Source: Maricaulis sp017643475 (GTDB lineage: Bacteria > Pseudomonadota > Alphaproteobacteria > Caulobacterales > Maricaulaceae). From it: 64,000 nucleotides of DNA. This document shows, one piece after another, positions 33,993 through 42,037 of the stretch. The number at the start of each line of letters is the position of its first letter. The first letter of the stretch is position 1. The DNA is taken from contig NZ_CP138920.1 in the NCBI RefSeq assembly GCF_047123815.1, positions 2,852,001 through 2,916,000 of the forward strand. Reading direction: 5' to 3'. A program made the translations under genes and the position numbers. The notes under the pieces are model-generated. The model saw only the letters and a program-made list of their open reading frames with translations. It was not told where the DNA came from and made no database searches.

Positions 33993-34026
33993 AAAAAACC
34001 CGCTCGCCGGGGTCGGGGAGCGGGTT
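33993..34026 (-). terminator. Attenuator hairpin of the threonine operon
   Basis: Read on the minus strand, AACCCGCTC (34026-34018) pairs with GAGCGGGTT (34005-33997) and is followed by six T. It sits between the Thr/Met-rich leader peptide and thrA, with no gene ending just before it other than that leader, which is the classic layout of transcription attenuation. Confidence 0.8.
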
Positions 34027-34052
34027 TGGTGTGTTCTGGAATTTTTATTCCG

Positions 34053-34187
34053 TCAGTCCACGCCGTCCGCTCCCCCTGTCCAGGAGGTCATGGTCATTGT
34101 GGTAAAGGAATAAATGCCGAACGGCGTCACAGCGCCGACGGAGCGGTGCTGGAGCGTGATCGCGAGGATGTCGTTCGACAGGTGCAT
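34053..34187 (-). CDS. thrL: Threonine operon leader peptide
   Basis: A 44-codon frame upstream of thrA ends with a run of threonine and methionine codons (FTTMTMTSWTGG) and stops about 27 bases before the attenuator hairpin. In E. coli the thr leader is rich in Thr and Ile codons and ribosome stalling there prevents termination. Here Thr alternates with Met, and both amino acids derive from homoserine. The start is uncertain: ATG 34187 has only a weak GAGAGA site, an ATG nine bases upstream and a GTG nearer the end (about 34127) are alternatives. The Thr-Met run and its position make the role convincing, though it has not been shown. Confidence 0.65.
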   Translation of the reverse strand: MHLSNDILAITLQHRSVGAVTPFGIYSFTTMTMTSWTGGADGVD

Positions 34188-34510
34188 TTCTCTCATCCGT
34201 TTGGTGGGCGAATGCTGCGCCCGCGAAACTTCCCATATAGAAATGCCCAAAAATCGGGAAGCGTCAAACGAAAATTCCACGTCTTGCTTCATTTTCAATG
34301 ATCGAGGGAAAAATAAACCTCCAGGTCGCCTTCAGGTAAAGCGCTGCAGATTTCCTGGAAGTGCGTCCTGTGACAAGGTAAGGGCGTAATTCCGGTTGGG
34401 GTGTTACCGCTTAAGGGCAGAAGGTCGCGCAGGGTCTTTCAAGCCATTTGTGTGCCGGTTGGAAAAATCACGCCCGGCGTGCAGCGCCGCTTCAATTTCA
34501 ATTGAGAAAG
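34188..34510 (-). other. Promoter region of the threonine operon and pckA 3' flank
   Basis: No gene is visible. The stretch next to the leader (about 34200-34330) is AT-richer than its surroundings and presumably holds the thr promoter on the minus strand; I could not pick a clear -35/-10 pair. The rest is spacer before the pckA terminator. Confidence 0.45.
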
Positions 34511-34539
34511 AAAAAAGCCCCGCCTTGCGACGGGGCTTT
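34511..34539 (-). terminator. Terminator of pckA
   Basis: On the minus strand AAAGCCCCG (34539-34531) pairs with CGGGGCTTT (34522-34514), followed by a run of T. It lies 24 bases after the pckA stop. Confidence 0.85.
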
Positions 34540-34562
34540 GAGAACCTGAACCGGAAGGCATT

Positions 34563-36188
34563 CTACTCGGCGAATTCCTCAACCCGACGCTCTTCCGTTT
34601 GCAGCTTTGGGGCCGCGGCCCGGACATAGGGCTGAACATGGTCTTCGAACTTCTTGAAGTTCTCGATGAACATGCCGGCAAGCTTGGCCGCTTGTGCGTC
34701 ATAGGCAGCCTTGTCGGACCAGGTGGACCGCGGATCCAGGATGGAGGCATCGACACCATCTACGGCGACGGGGACCATGAAGCCGAAATTCTGGTCTTCG
34801 CGATAATTGGCACCTTTCAGGGAACCGTCCAGCGCTGCATTGAGCAGGGCGCGAGTGGCTTTGATCGGCATGCGGTTGCCCGTGCCATAAGCGCCGCCCG
34901 TCCAGCCGGTATTGACCAGCCAGCAATCGACATTGTGTTCGGCGATCAGTTCGCGCAGCAGGGCGCCATACTCGGCCGGGTGACGCGGCATGAAGGGCGC
35001 ACCGAAACAGGCGGAGAAGGTCGCAGTCGGCTCGGTCACACCTTTTTCGGTGCCGGCAACCTTGGCGGTGTAGCCCGACAGGAAGTGATACATGGCCTGG
35101 GCCGGCGTCAGCTTGGCGATCGGCGGCATGATGCCAAACGCATCACAGGTCAGCATGACCAGGTTCTTCGGCTGGCCACAGGTACCGGTTTCGCTGGCGT
35201 TCGGGATGGCACTGATCGGATAGGCGCCGCGGCTGTTTTCGGCCAGTGTTGCATCATCCAGGTCGAGGACACGGGTTTGCGGATCCATGACCACGTTTTC
35301 CAGGACCGTGCCCCACATCTTGGTGGTGGCGAAGATTTCCGGCTCTGCCTCTTCGGACAGGCGGATCATCTTGGCGTAACAACCGCCCTCGAAGTTGAAC
35401 AGGCCGTTCTCGGACCAGCCGTGCTCGTCATCGCCAACCAGCGTGCGGCTGGCGTCAGCGGAGAGGGTCGTCTTGCCTGTGCCGGAAAGGCCGAAGAAGA
35501 TCGCTGCGTCATCGTCCTCGCCGACATTGACGGAACAATGCATCGGCATGATGCCCTTTGTCGGCAGCAGATAGTTGAGGATGGTGAAAACGGACTTCTT
35601 GGTTTCGCCCGCATAGGACGTACCGCCGATCAGGACCAGCTTGCGATCGAAATCAACGCCGATCACGGTTTCCGAACTGCACCCATGACGCTCTGGGTCG
35701 GCCTTGAAGCTAGGCAGGTTGACGATGGTGAACTGGGCGTCGAAGCCTTCATATTCGTCGACTGCCGGTATGCGCAGCAGATGGCGGATGAAGAGCGAGT
35801 GCCAGCTCAGCTCGTTGACTACACGCACCGGAAGGCGATGGTCCTTGTCAGCGCCGCCGAACAATTGCTGGACGAACAGTTCCTTGCCTTCCATGTGGGC
35901 ACGGAAATCATTCCACAGCGTCGCGAAATGCTCCGGCGTGATGGACGCATTATTGTCCCACCACACCTGGTTTTCGGTTGTTTCGTCACGGACAGTGAAC
36001 TTGTCCTTGGCGGAGCGGCCGGTGTGAACGCCGGTCTTGACGACCAGGGCGCCACCTTCGGCGATTTCACCTTCACCACGACGAACAATCTCTTCGTAAA
36101 GACGTGCTTCATTCCAGTTCAGGTGAACTGTGCCGGCCTTGATGCCGAGCGACTCCAGGCCGCCGTCACGAACTTCCGAATTGGACAT
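34563..36188 (-). CDS. pckA: Phosphoenolpyruvate carboxykinase (ATP)
   Basis: The 541-aa enzyme converts oxaloacetate and ATP to PEP, CO2 and ADP, the entry step of gluconeogenesis from TCA intermediates. The kinase-1a loop GLSGTGKTT is at about residues 240-248. The substrate and metal residues are visible in GRSAKDKF (about 55-62), in the IGGTSYAGETKKS lid region, and in the kinase-2-like FFGLSG and DDEHGW segments. Length matches ATP-type PckA. I start at ATG 36188, with GGGGG about seven bases upstream; an in-frame ATG 54 bases earlier is less likely. It is monocistronic with its own terminator. With methylmalonyl-CoA mutase in the same window it fits growth on amino acids and odd-chain or branched acids. 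Confidence 0.96.
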   Translation of the reverse strand: MSNSEVRDGGLESLGIKAGTVHLNWNEARLYEEIVRRGEGEIAEGGALVVKTGVHTGRSAKDKFTVRDETTENQVWWDNNASITPEHFATLWNDFRAHMEGKELFVQQLFGGADKDHRLPVRVVNELSWHSLFIRHLLRIPAVDEYEGFDAQFTIVNLPSFKADPERHGCSSETVIGVDFDRKLVLIGGTSYAGETKKSVFTILNYLLPTKGIMPMHCSVNVGEDDDAAIFFGLSGTGKTTLSADASRTLVGDDEHGWSENGLFNFEGGCYAKMIRLSEEAEPEIFATTKMWGTVLENVVMDPQTRVLDLDDATLAENSRGAYPISAIPNASETGTCGQPKNLVMLTCDAFGIMPPIAKLTPAQAMYHFLSGYTAKVAGTEKGVTEPTATFSACFGAPFMPRHPAEYGALLRELIAEHNVDCWLVNTGWTGGAYGTGNRMPIKATRALLNAALDGSLKGANYREDQNFGFMVPVAVDGVDASILDPRSTWSDKAAYDAQAAKLAGMFIENFKKFEDHVQPYVRAAAPKLQTEERRVEEFAE

Positions 36189-36593
36189 GGAAATACCCCC
36201 GATTGGTGGTGCGTTACTACGGGCACCGCCTTGTTGGTTCAAGATCGTCGCTCGCTGACCTTCTGTCGCGGACGATCCGGTTGCGGTTTCCCCATCACCC
36301 GTCGGGGATAACCGATGTCATAGCGTGCCGGTATCAGATCGAGATGGTGCGGAAAAGCCCAAAATTCACGATTTGGTAAAACGCCAGGCTGAGGCGAAGT
36401 TCATGTTATCGCAAACATTTTGGTCGCCGTGACCGTATTGCCTTTTGTTTGCAGAAAGATCCGGGATTTACCCTGTTGGAAGCGCGGCGGTGATAAATTT
36501 TCGTTTCCGTGTCCTACGCAGGAGATCGCGACTTTGTTAGCTGAATTTGACGACGAGGATTGCTAACCGGTTCGCGCTCGGAGAAGAGGTTTC
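36189..36593. other. Divergent intergenic region pckA / PD40 protein
   Basis: About 405 bases without a supportable gene; it must carry the promoters of pckA (minus) and of the beta-propeller gene (plus). It contains AT-rich stretches (36355-36450, 36485-36515). I see no clear operator. Confidence 0.45.
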
Positions 36594-37460
36594 ATGAGAG
36601 TTTCCATCATTGCTGCGCTGGTGACGGCGGCGGTATCCGGCGCTGCCTCCGCGCAGGGCGCCCACCCGCAGGTCTCGCCGGACGGTGAGCGTGTCGCCTA
36701 TTTCAGCTTCGACATGTCCGCGCGCTCGGCTTCGATCCATGTGTATTCCTTCGCCAGCGGCGAGACCGAGACGCTGGACACCGGAACGCTGTGGTCAGTC
36801 AATCCTACCTGGCACCCGAGTGAGAACCGGATTGCCTTTGGTGGTGCCGTCGGCGGGATGAGCGATGCCTGGAATGTCTACGAGATGAACCTGGACACCG
36901 GAGAGGTCACCCAGCTGACTGATACGGCGCAACGTGAAGCGCACACGCATTACTCACCAGACGGAACTCGCTTGGCGTTTGTGCGCATGGGGCCTACTGC
37001 AGACGTATTCATCCTGGATCTCGCCAGTCGCGAGGTGACTGCCGTGACCTCGACGGAGGGACGGGAATTTCACGTCAAATGGGCTGACAATGACACTCTT
37101 GTCTATGATCTGAGCGAGGGTGAGCGGTCCTGGATCGTCGCGCACGATATTGGCGGTGCGATCCACCGCATCGAAGGGGCTGTTGAAGACGGGCGTGTCG
37201 GCTTGCCCGCGGTGCAGCAGGGTACAGGCGCACTCGCGTTCGCCATACGAGGCCCGGCCGGCAGCGAACTTGTCGTTCTGCGCGGAGATGCTCGAACCGT
37301 AGCCTATGCGGCTGAGACGCGCTGGAATGTCGGTGGGAGTTACTGGCGTCCGGGACGCGAGGAAATCGTGTTCACGATAGCCAGTGAAGACCGCGTCAGC
37401 CGCCTGATGGTCGTAAATCCGGAGACGGGCGAAGCCCGCCCCCTGATCGCCGAAGACTAG
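36594..37460 (+). CDS. Periplasmic PD40/TolB-like beta-propeller protein
   Basis: The 288-aa protein has a signal peptide ending in ASA|QG (about residue 20). It then has at least four PD40 (WD40-like) blades: HPQVSPDGERVAYFS, NPTWHPSENRIAFGG, THYSPDGTRLAFVR and a degenerate one near EFHVKWADNDTLVYD, with a last blade at SYWRPGREEIVFT. Such propellers are found in TolB and in the N-termini of S9 peptidases and usually bind proteins or ligands; no catalytic domain is attached here. It would be a small periplasmic binding protein of unknown partner. Its stop codon overlaps the stop of the convergent pirin gene. Confidence 0.82.
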   Translation: MRVSIIAALVTAAVSGAASAQGAHPQVSPDGERVAYFSFDMSARSASIHVYSFASGETETLDTGTLWSVNPTWHPSENRIAFGGAVGGMSDAWNVYEMNLDTGEVTQLTDTAQREAHTHYSPDGTRLAFVRMGPTADVFILDLASREVTAVTSTEGREFHVKWADNDTLVYDLSEGERSWIVAHDIGGAIHRIEGAVEDGRVGLPAVQQGTGALAFAIRGPAGSELVVLRGDARTVAYAAETRWNVGGSYWRPGREEIVFTIASEDRVSRLMVVNPETGEARPLIAED

Positions 37461-38347
37461 TTATCTGGTAGCGGAATATGTTCGCTTTCTCCCCGCGGCA
37501 GGTGGAAACGCCCGTCGCTGGGAAAGCCGTTTTCGCTCGCTTGGGTCCAGTCCGCCTTGGCTTGCTCCAGGCGCTCGGCACTTGAGGCGACAAAATTCCA
37601 GTAGATCTTGCGTTCGCCAACAGGGGCGCCGCCGCACATCATGATGCGGGCTCCGCTTTTTGTTGAAACACGCGGGTTCAGATTTTCCGGCAATACAAAC
37701 ATGCTGCCAGCCTCGAGCGTCTGGCCATCAACGCTGAGGTCACCCTCTACCAGATAAATCGCGCGTTCTTCGTGTTCCACATCCATGGTGAAAGCGGAAT
37801 CCGCGGCCATCTCGCTGTGCAGGTAGAATATGGGTGAGAATACGGCGACTGCGGCCTCGCTGCCCCAGGCGGTGCCCAGGATAAGGTCGAACCGCACCTC
37901 CTCCCGTTCGATCACAGGGATTGTCTCTGCCGGGTGATGGTGAAAGGCGGGGGCGACATCCTCATCCGCTTCGGGCAGGGCAACCCAGGTCTGGATGCCG
38001 TACATGCGATGCCCGTTCTCGCGCTCCGGGGAAGGCGAGCGCTCCGAATGCACGACGCCGTGACCCGCCGTCATCCAGTTTACCGCGCCTGGCCGGATAA
38101 CCAGGTCCTCGCCCAGGCTGTCCCGGTGCTGCAGGGCCCCCTCGAAGAGATAGGTCACGGTCGCCAGGCCGATATGCGGATGTGGTCGCACATCAATGCC
38201 CTGACCGGGCGCGAATTGCGCCGGTCCCATCTGGTCAAAGAAAGTGAAAGGGCCGACCATTCGTTTCTTGGCATAGGGCAGCACCCGACGGACGCTGAAC
38301 CCGCCGAGGTCGCGCTCTCGACCGGCGATTTCCAAAATTTGATCCAT
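37457..38347 (-). CDS. Pirin family protein
   Basis: The 296-aa protein is a double cupin. The N-terminal cupin has the pirin metal ligands in DVRPHPHIGLATVTYLFEG (two His), with QHRDS and the GHGVVHSE histidine and glutamate; FFDQMGP precedes it. The C-terminal cupin (about 185-265) lacks metal ligands, as usual. Bacterial pirins include quercetin-dioxygenase-like enzymes and regulators of pyruvate metabolism; the activity here is not predictable. Monocistronic, converging on the PD40 gene. Confidence 0.92.
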   Translation of the reverse strand: MDQILEIAGRERDLGGFSVRRVLPYAKKRMVGPFTFFDQMGPAQFAPGQGIDVRPHPHIGLATVTYLFEGALQHRDSLGEDLVIRPGAVNWMTAGHGVVHSERSPSPERENGHRMYGIQTWVALPEADEDVAPAFHHHPAETIPVIEREEVRFDLILGTAWGSEAAVAVFSPIFYLHSEMAADSAFTMDVEHEERAIYLVEGDLSVDGQTLEAGSMFVLPENLNPRVSTKSGARIMMCGGAPVGERKIYWNFVASSAERLEQAKADWTQASENGFPSDGRFHLPRGESEHIPLPDN

Positions 38348-38442
38348 GCGACAGCTCCACTTTCAACGGGTTGCGGCGAGGGCGGCTTGCCTCGCGCGCG
38401 CGCTCGGGCTTAGTTGCCAGCCATATGTGAGTGGAGGAACAC

Positions 38443-39867
38443 ATGAAGGCAATACTTGCAGCCGGATCAATCGCCTTGATCACGGCGGGCGCCTTTGCCC
38501 AGGAGCGTTATGAACTACCGGCCGAGCAGGCCGAGACGGCACGCATGCTGATCGACCAGGCACTGGAATCAGATCTGGCCTGGGACATCGTCGAATCGCT
38601 GACCACGGAAGTTGGACCGCGCCTGGGTGGTTCCGAGGCCGAGGCGCGCGCCCGGGAATGGGGCGCAGCGCTGGGTGAGGAACTGAGCTTTGACCGGGTT
38701 TCCATCGAGGAATTCGACATGCCGTTCTGGACGCGCGGCGACATGGAAATCACCATGAACGCGCCCTACGAACAGGCACTCTACGGCACCGCCCTGGGGG
38801 GATCTGGCCGCTCACCGCGCCTGCGTCCGATTTCCAGCGATATCGTCTATTTCCGCTCGGTCGATGATCTGATGGCGGCTGCGGATGGTTCCCTGGAAGG
38901 CAGGATCGCCTTCGTCGATGGCGAGCCGATTGTTCGCTCCCAGACCGGAGCGGGATATGGCCCGGCCAATGTTCGGCGTCGTGTGGGCTGGCAGCATGCC
39001 GAACGCGCAGGAGCCGAGGCGCTGGTGGTGCGTTCCGTGGGCTCTGATATCCGTCGTTTCCCGCATACCGGCATGATGTCGTCCAACGGTAACGGCGAGT
39101 GGGCTGAGATCCCTGTGATCGCCGTTTCCAATCCGGATGCGGATCACATCCGCCGTCTGCACGAGCTGGGTGAGGACATCAATTTCACCATTCGATCAAC
39201 TGCCGGCTGGCGTGGCGAAGTGGTCAGCGGCAATGTCGTGCTCGACATCATCGGTCGTGAAAACCCGGAGGAGATAGTCCTGATCGGTGGTCACCTGGAC
39301 AGCTGGGACTTGGGAACGGGTGCCGTTGATGATGGCGCTGGCATCGCCATCACGGTCGCTGCTGCAGAACTGATCGCGCGTCTGCCGGAACGTCCGCGTC
39401 GCACGATCCGCGTGGTCATGTTCGGTGCCGAGGAAGTCGGCCTCCTGGGCGCACGCGCTTATGCTGCACAGCATGCCGCGGAGGTCCCGAACCATGTTCT
39501 GGCGACTGAATCCGATTTTGGTGCCGGTCCGATCTGGCAGTTTGTTTCCAACGTCAACGAGGATGCCAATCCGGTGATCGACGCCATTGGTCGTGAGCTG
39601 ATGCCGCTGGGGATTATCCGCGGAGGCAGCAATGTCCCGGGTGGTGGTCCTGACATCATTCCGCTGGCGTTTGCCGGTGTGCCAACCATCCGTCTCAATC
39701 AGGACGGCACGGATTATTTCGATCTACACCACACGCCTGACGATACGCTGGACAAGATCGATCCGGAGAGCCTTGCCCAGAATGTGGCCGCCTATGCCGC
39801 CACGATCTACCTGGCCGCAGAGCTGGACGTGAATTTCCGGCCAGACCCGGAAGCGGCTAGCGAATAA
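38443..39867 (+). CDS. M28-family zinc metallopeptidase, secreted
   Basis: The 474-aa protein has a signal peptide ending AFA|Q (about residue 17). A PA-type insert follows (about 115-260, with the IAVSNPDADHI region) before the M28 catalytic domain. Co-catalytic zinc ligands are visible: GGHLDSWD (His, first Asp), GAVDDGAG (bridging Asp), GAEEVGLLG (catalytic and ligand Glu), TESDFGAG (Asp) and the last His in DLHHTPDDT. This is the carboxypeptidase Q / aminopeptidase S arrangement, so it probably trims peptides in the periplasm. GGAGG lies before ATG 38443, preferred to the ATG 12 bases upstream. A strong terminator follows. Confidence 0.92.
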   Translation: MKAILAAGSIALITAGAFAQERYELPAEQAETARMLIDQALESDLAWDIVESLTTEVGPRLGGSEAEARAREWGAALGEELSFDRVSIEEFDMPFWTRGDMEITMNAPYEQALYGTALGGSGRSPRLRPISSDIVYFRSVDDLMAAADGSLEGRIAFVDGEPIVRSQTGAGYGPANVRRRVGWQHAERAGAEALVVRSVGSDIRRFPHTGMMSSNGNGEWAEIPVIAVSNPDADHIRRLHELGEDINFTIRSTAGWRGEVVSGNVVLDIIGRENPEEIVLIGGHLDSWDLGTGAVDDGAGIAITVAAAELIARLPERPRRTIRVVMFGAEEVGLLGARAYAAQHAAEVPNHVLATESDFGAGPIWQFVSNVNEDANPVIDAIGRELMPLGIIRGGSNVPGGGPDIIPLAFAGVPTIRLNQDGTDYFDLHHTPDDTLDKIDPESLAQNVAAYAATIYLAAELDVNFRPDPEAASE

Positions 39868-39887
39868 CTGCTGGACACAGAAATGAC

Positions 39888-39914
39888 AAAGGCCCCGCTA
39901 GCGGGGCCTTTTTT
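39888..39914 (+). terminator. Terminator after the M28 peptidase gene
   Basis: AAGGCCCCGCTA and its perfect complement TAGCGGGGCCTT are followed by a T run. It overlaps the last bases of the convergent GST gene. Confidence 0.88.
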
Positions 39915-40578
39915 ATGCGTAATCGTATTCGCCACCACGTTCGAGCGCGGCCTGGTAGGCCGGTCTGGCATGGATGCGGTCGACGAAGGATACAATATTG
40001 GCGTAGCTGGAAAACCCGGGCGCGCGAGCAGCGGAAGCTTCGAGCGGGAAGCTCATCTGTATATCGGCAGCACTGAATTCCTCGCCACAGAACCATGTGT
40101 TTTTGCCGAGATGGTTGTTGATGTACTCCAGCAGGGAGCTGATCTCGGGACCGGAGAAGTTGGCTTCCATCTGTTTGGAGATGGATTTGACGATCGGCTT
40201 GACGAAAAACGGCACCTTGGCCTCGGTCAATCGGTCACCAATCAGTTTCACGAGCAGCGGTGGCATCAGAGAGCTTTCCGAGAAGTGCAGCCAATAGACA
40301 TAGTCCCGGTAATGCACATCGTGGGTCGCAGGCTTCAGCTGGTTCCCATAGGTGTCCACCAGATATTCTATGATCGCGGCAGATTCAGCGTAGGTCTGCC
40401 CGTTGTCCGTGATCAGAGGCGACTTGCCGAGCGGATGGACCTCACGCAATTCCTGTGGAGCACGCATCGTTTCTGCATCACGCTGGTAACGCACGATCTC
40501 ATAGTCGACGCCGATCTCTTCCAGCAGCCAGAGAATGCGCTGGGATCGTGAATTGTTGAGGTGGTGAACGGTAATCAT
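39913..40578 (-). CDS. Glutathione S-transferase family protein
   Basis: The 221-aa protein has the thioredoxin-like N-terminal domain (residues 1-80; NNSRSQRILWLLEE, HPLGKSPLI with the cis-Pro, and the ESAAIIEYL glutathione-contact motif) and an all-helical C-terminal domain with FSAADIQMSFPL. The residue set near position 10-12 (N-S-R-S) suggests a serine-type catalytic residue. It conjugates or reduces with glutathione, substrate unknown. Single gene. Confidence 0.93.
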   Translation of the reverse strand: MITVHHLNNSRSQRILWLLEEIGVDYEIVRYQRDAETMRAPQELREVHPLGKSPLITDNGQTYAESAAIIEYLVDTYGNQLKPATHDVHYRDYVYWLHFSESSLMPPLLVKLIGDRLTEAKVPFFVKPIVKSISKQMEANFSGPEISSLLEYINNHLGKNTWFCGEEFSAADIQMSFPLEASAARAPGFSSYANIVSFVDRIHARPAYQAALERGGEYDYA

Positions 40579-40639
40579 GGCACGCTAGCTCCTGTCGGCG
40601 GTCAAGAGATAGCGCGTCTTTCCCAGAGCTCAAGGCTGG

Positions 40640-40963
40640 TTATTCGCCAACATCATCCGTGACACTTCCCGGAGGATTCCAGCCGTCCAGGCGCATGCCG
40701 CTGTCCAGCCCGTCACCTTGCAGGCGCAGTCGCAATTGCTCTGCCACTTCCTTGCGGCCACCAGCGATGTCGGCCAGCGTGAAGTTGGAAAGCCGCGCAA
40801 CCTGGCCGACGAACAGATGTCCATGGTCGGCCAACCGATAGGCGAAATCGACCAGGTGAGGAGATCTCGAGCAGAAGCTGAGAATGTCCTCGTTGACGGT
40901 GGGGTTATTGCGACTCTGGTTCCAGATCCAGTCTGCATCCCGGTAGGTGTGGAAATCGACCAT
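40640..40963 (-). CDS. Small protein resembling the RNA polymerase alpha-subunit C-terminal domain
   Basis: In this 107-aa protein residues about 37-100 align by eye with the alpha CTD of RNA polymerase. The helix start FAYRLADHGHLFVGQVARLS matches the pattern of VRSANCLK...IHYIGDLVQRT, GRKEVAEQLRLRL matches GKKSLTEIKDVL, and MRLDGWNPPGSVTDD matches the very typical MRLENWPPASI end. The first 36 residues (DFHTYRDADWIW...) are unrelated, and there is no alpha N-terminal domain, so it cannot assemble polymerase in the usual way. It could bind UP-element DNA or activators, or contact polymerase. The arginine that contacts DNA in E. coli (R265) corresponds to Arg in FAYR, judging by position. Single gene; function unknown. 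Confidence 0.6.
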   Translation of the reverse strand: MVDFHTYRDADWIWNQSRNNPTVNEDILSFCSRSPHLVDFAYRLADHGHLFVGQVARLSNFTLADIAGGRKEVAEQLRLRLQGDGLDSGMRLDGWNPPGSVTDDVGE

Positions 40964-41185
40964 TTTCTATCCCTAGTGCCATTCATCTCCCAAGGCACAA
41001 CATATTGTGGATCGATTTGAGTCGGCGATGAATAAGAATTGACCGCTCGCACCGCCCTCCGCTGTGGATAAGGGCGTAAAGCGCCTTGATCTCAGCGGCC
41101 AAGCATCCGCGAGGGCCGGGTAGTGTCTGATCGTTAAGGGATAGCCCACGCCCGGCTATGAACACCGGGCGCAGTAGGGTGGCGT

Positions 41186-41974
41186 CTAAATGCCTGACCA
41201 GCGCACGCGAGTGCCCAGCTGGTCGAACACTTCATTCCAGTAACTGCGCAGCGGACCACGCTGTTCGGCTTCCCAGCGGTCGCGCGGGATAAGGCGGATT
41301 TCGATTTCTACACCGCGCAGGCTGTCGCCATAGGTCTCACGGATGGCGTTCGCGACATCCCGGGCTGGTGGTACGCGGTCGCGCAGGTCACCGCGGCTGC
41401 GGCCATAGACCGTGAAGATCTCCGAATTCTGAAGCATGTCCGAGACAAGGACGATGCGACGGCCCGGTACGGTGCGGTCAAATTGCGGGTCCTGGCTCAG
41501 GCGGGCGATCGCCTCGATGATCGGGCTGTTTGGTGCATTCTTGGGGCTGATCAAGTCAGCCAGGGCACGGTCCAGCGGGCCTGAGAAGAGATATTCATAA
41601 CGCGCCTGGACACGGTCCGGATTGCGATAGAGCGGATTGACCTGCTCTCCGGCGCCCGGATTGCACAGCGAGAAACGGTTGGTGTTGCGCAACTGCCCGC
41701 TTTCATTGAGCTCGTAGAGAGAGAGGCGTTCGCCGACCTCGAGCGAGTCGCGTTCGGACAGGATGACTCCTTCGATCGAGCCAGCCTGCTGCGGTGAATA
41801 AAGGTCCGTCTTGTCGATGATGACGACGCGATGGGGCGGTGTGACACCAACCATGCAAAGCGTATCACTGTCATACTCGGCTGGCTTCAGGATGAAGGCT
41901 GCGTAGCTGATCCCGCCAAGGATCGCGGCAACAATGATCAGGTTGAAGAACCCTACGATATCGCGTCCCGACAT
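41186..41974 (-). CDS. Membrane-anchored VWA-like protein of unknown function
   Basis: The 262-aa protein has one N-terminal membrane helix (about residues 9-27) and a soluble part with a von Willebrand A-like outline. It contains a hydrophobic strand RVVIIDKTDL near residue 48-57 in place of the DxSxS metal motif, and a second central strand RRIVLVSDMLQNS near 168-180. The metal site is degenerate, so if the fold is right it may not bind Mg2+. It lies 63 bases downstream of the four-helix membrane protein gene on the same strand, and the two are probably co-transcribed partners. I do not recognise a named family. Confidence 0.7.
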   Translation of the reverse strand: MSGRDIVGFFNLIIVAAILGGISYAAFILKPAEYDSDTLCMVGVTPPHRVVIIDKTDLYSPQQAGSIEGVILSERDSLEVGERLSLYELNESGQLRNTNRFSLCNPGAGEQVNPLYRNPDRVQARYEYLFSGPLDRALADLISPKNAPNSPIIEAIARLSQDPQFDRTVPGRRIVLVSDMLQNSEIFTVYGRSRGDLRDRVPPARDVANAIRETYGDSLRGVEIEIRLIPRDRWEAEQRGPLRSYWNEVFDQLGTRVRWSGI

Positions 41975-42037
41975 TTATCCCCCCGTCGCTCCGCTGGATG
42001 CCCCCGGCCCGGTGAGCCGGAGGCTTGTTCGTGCACT

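Noticed and set aside
32559..34301. A 580-aa open frame antisense to thrA
   Set aside because: High-GC antisense shadow with no recognisable domain or ribosome site; it would also run through the attenuator and leader.
34599..36311. A 570-aa open frame antisense to pckA
   Set aside because: It mirrors pckA's codon pattern in high-GC DNA, has no motif, and runs through the gene's start region.
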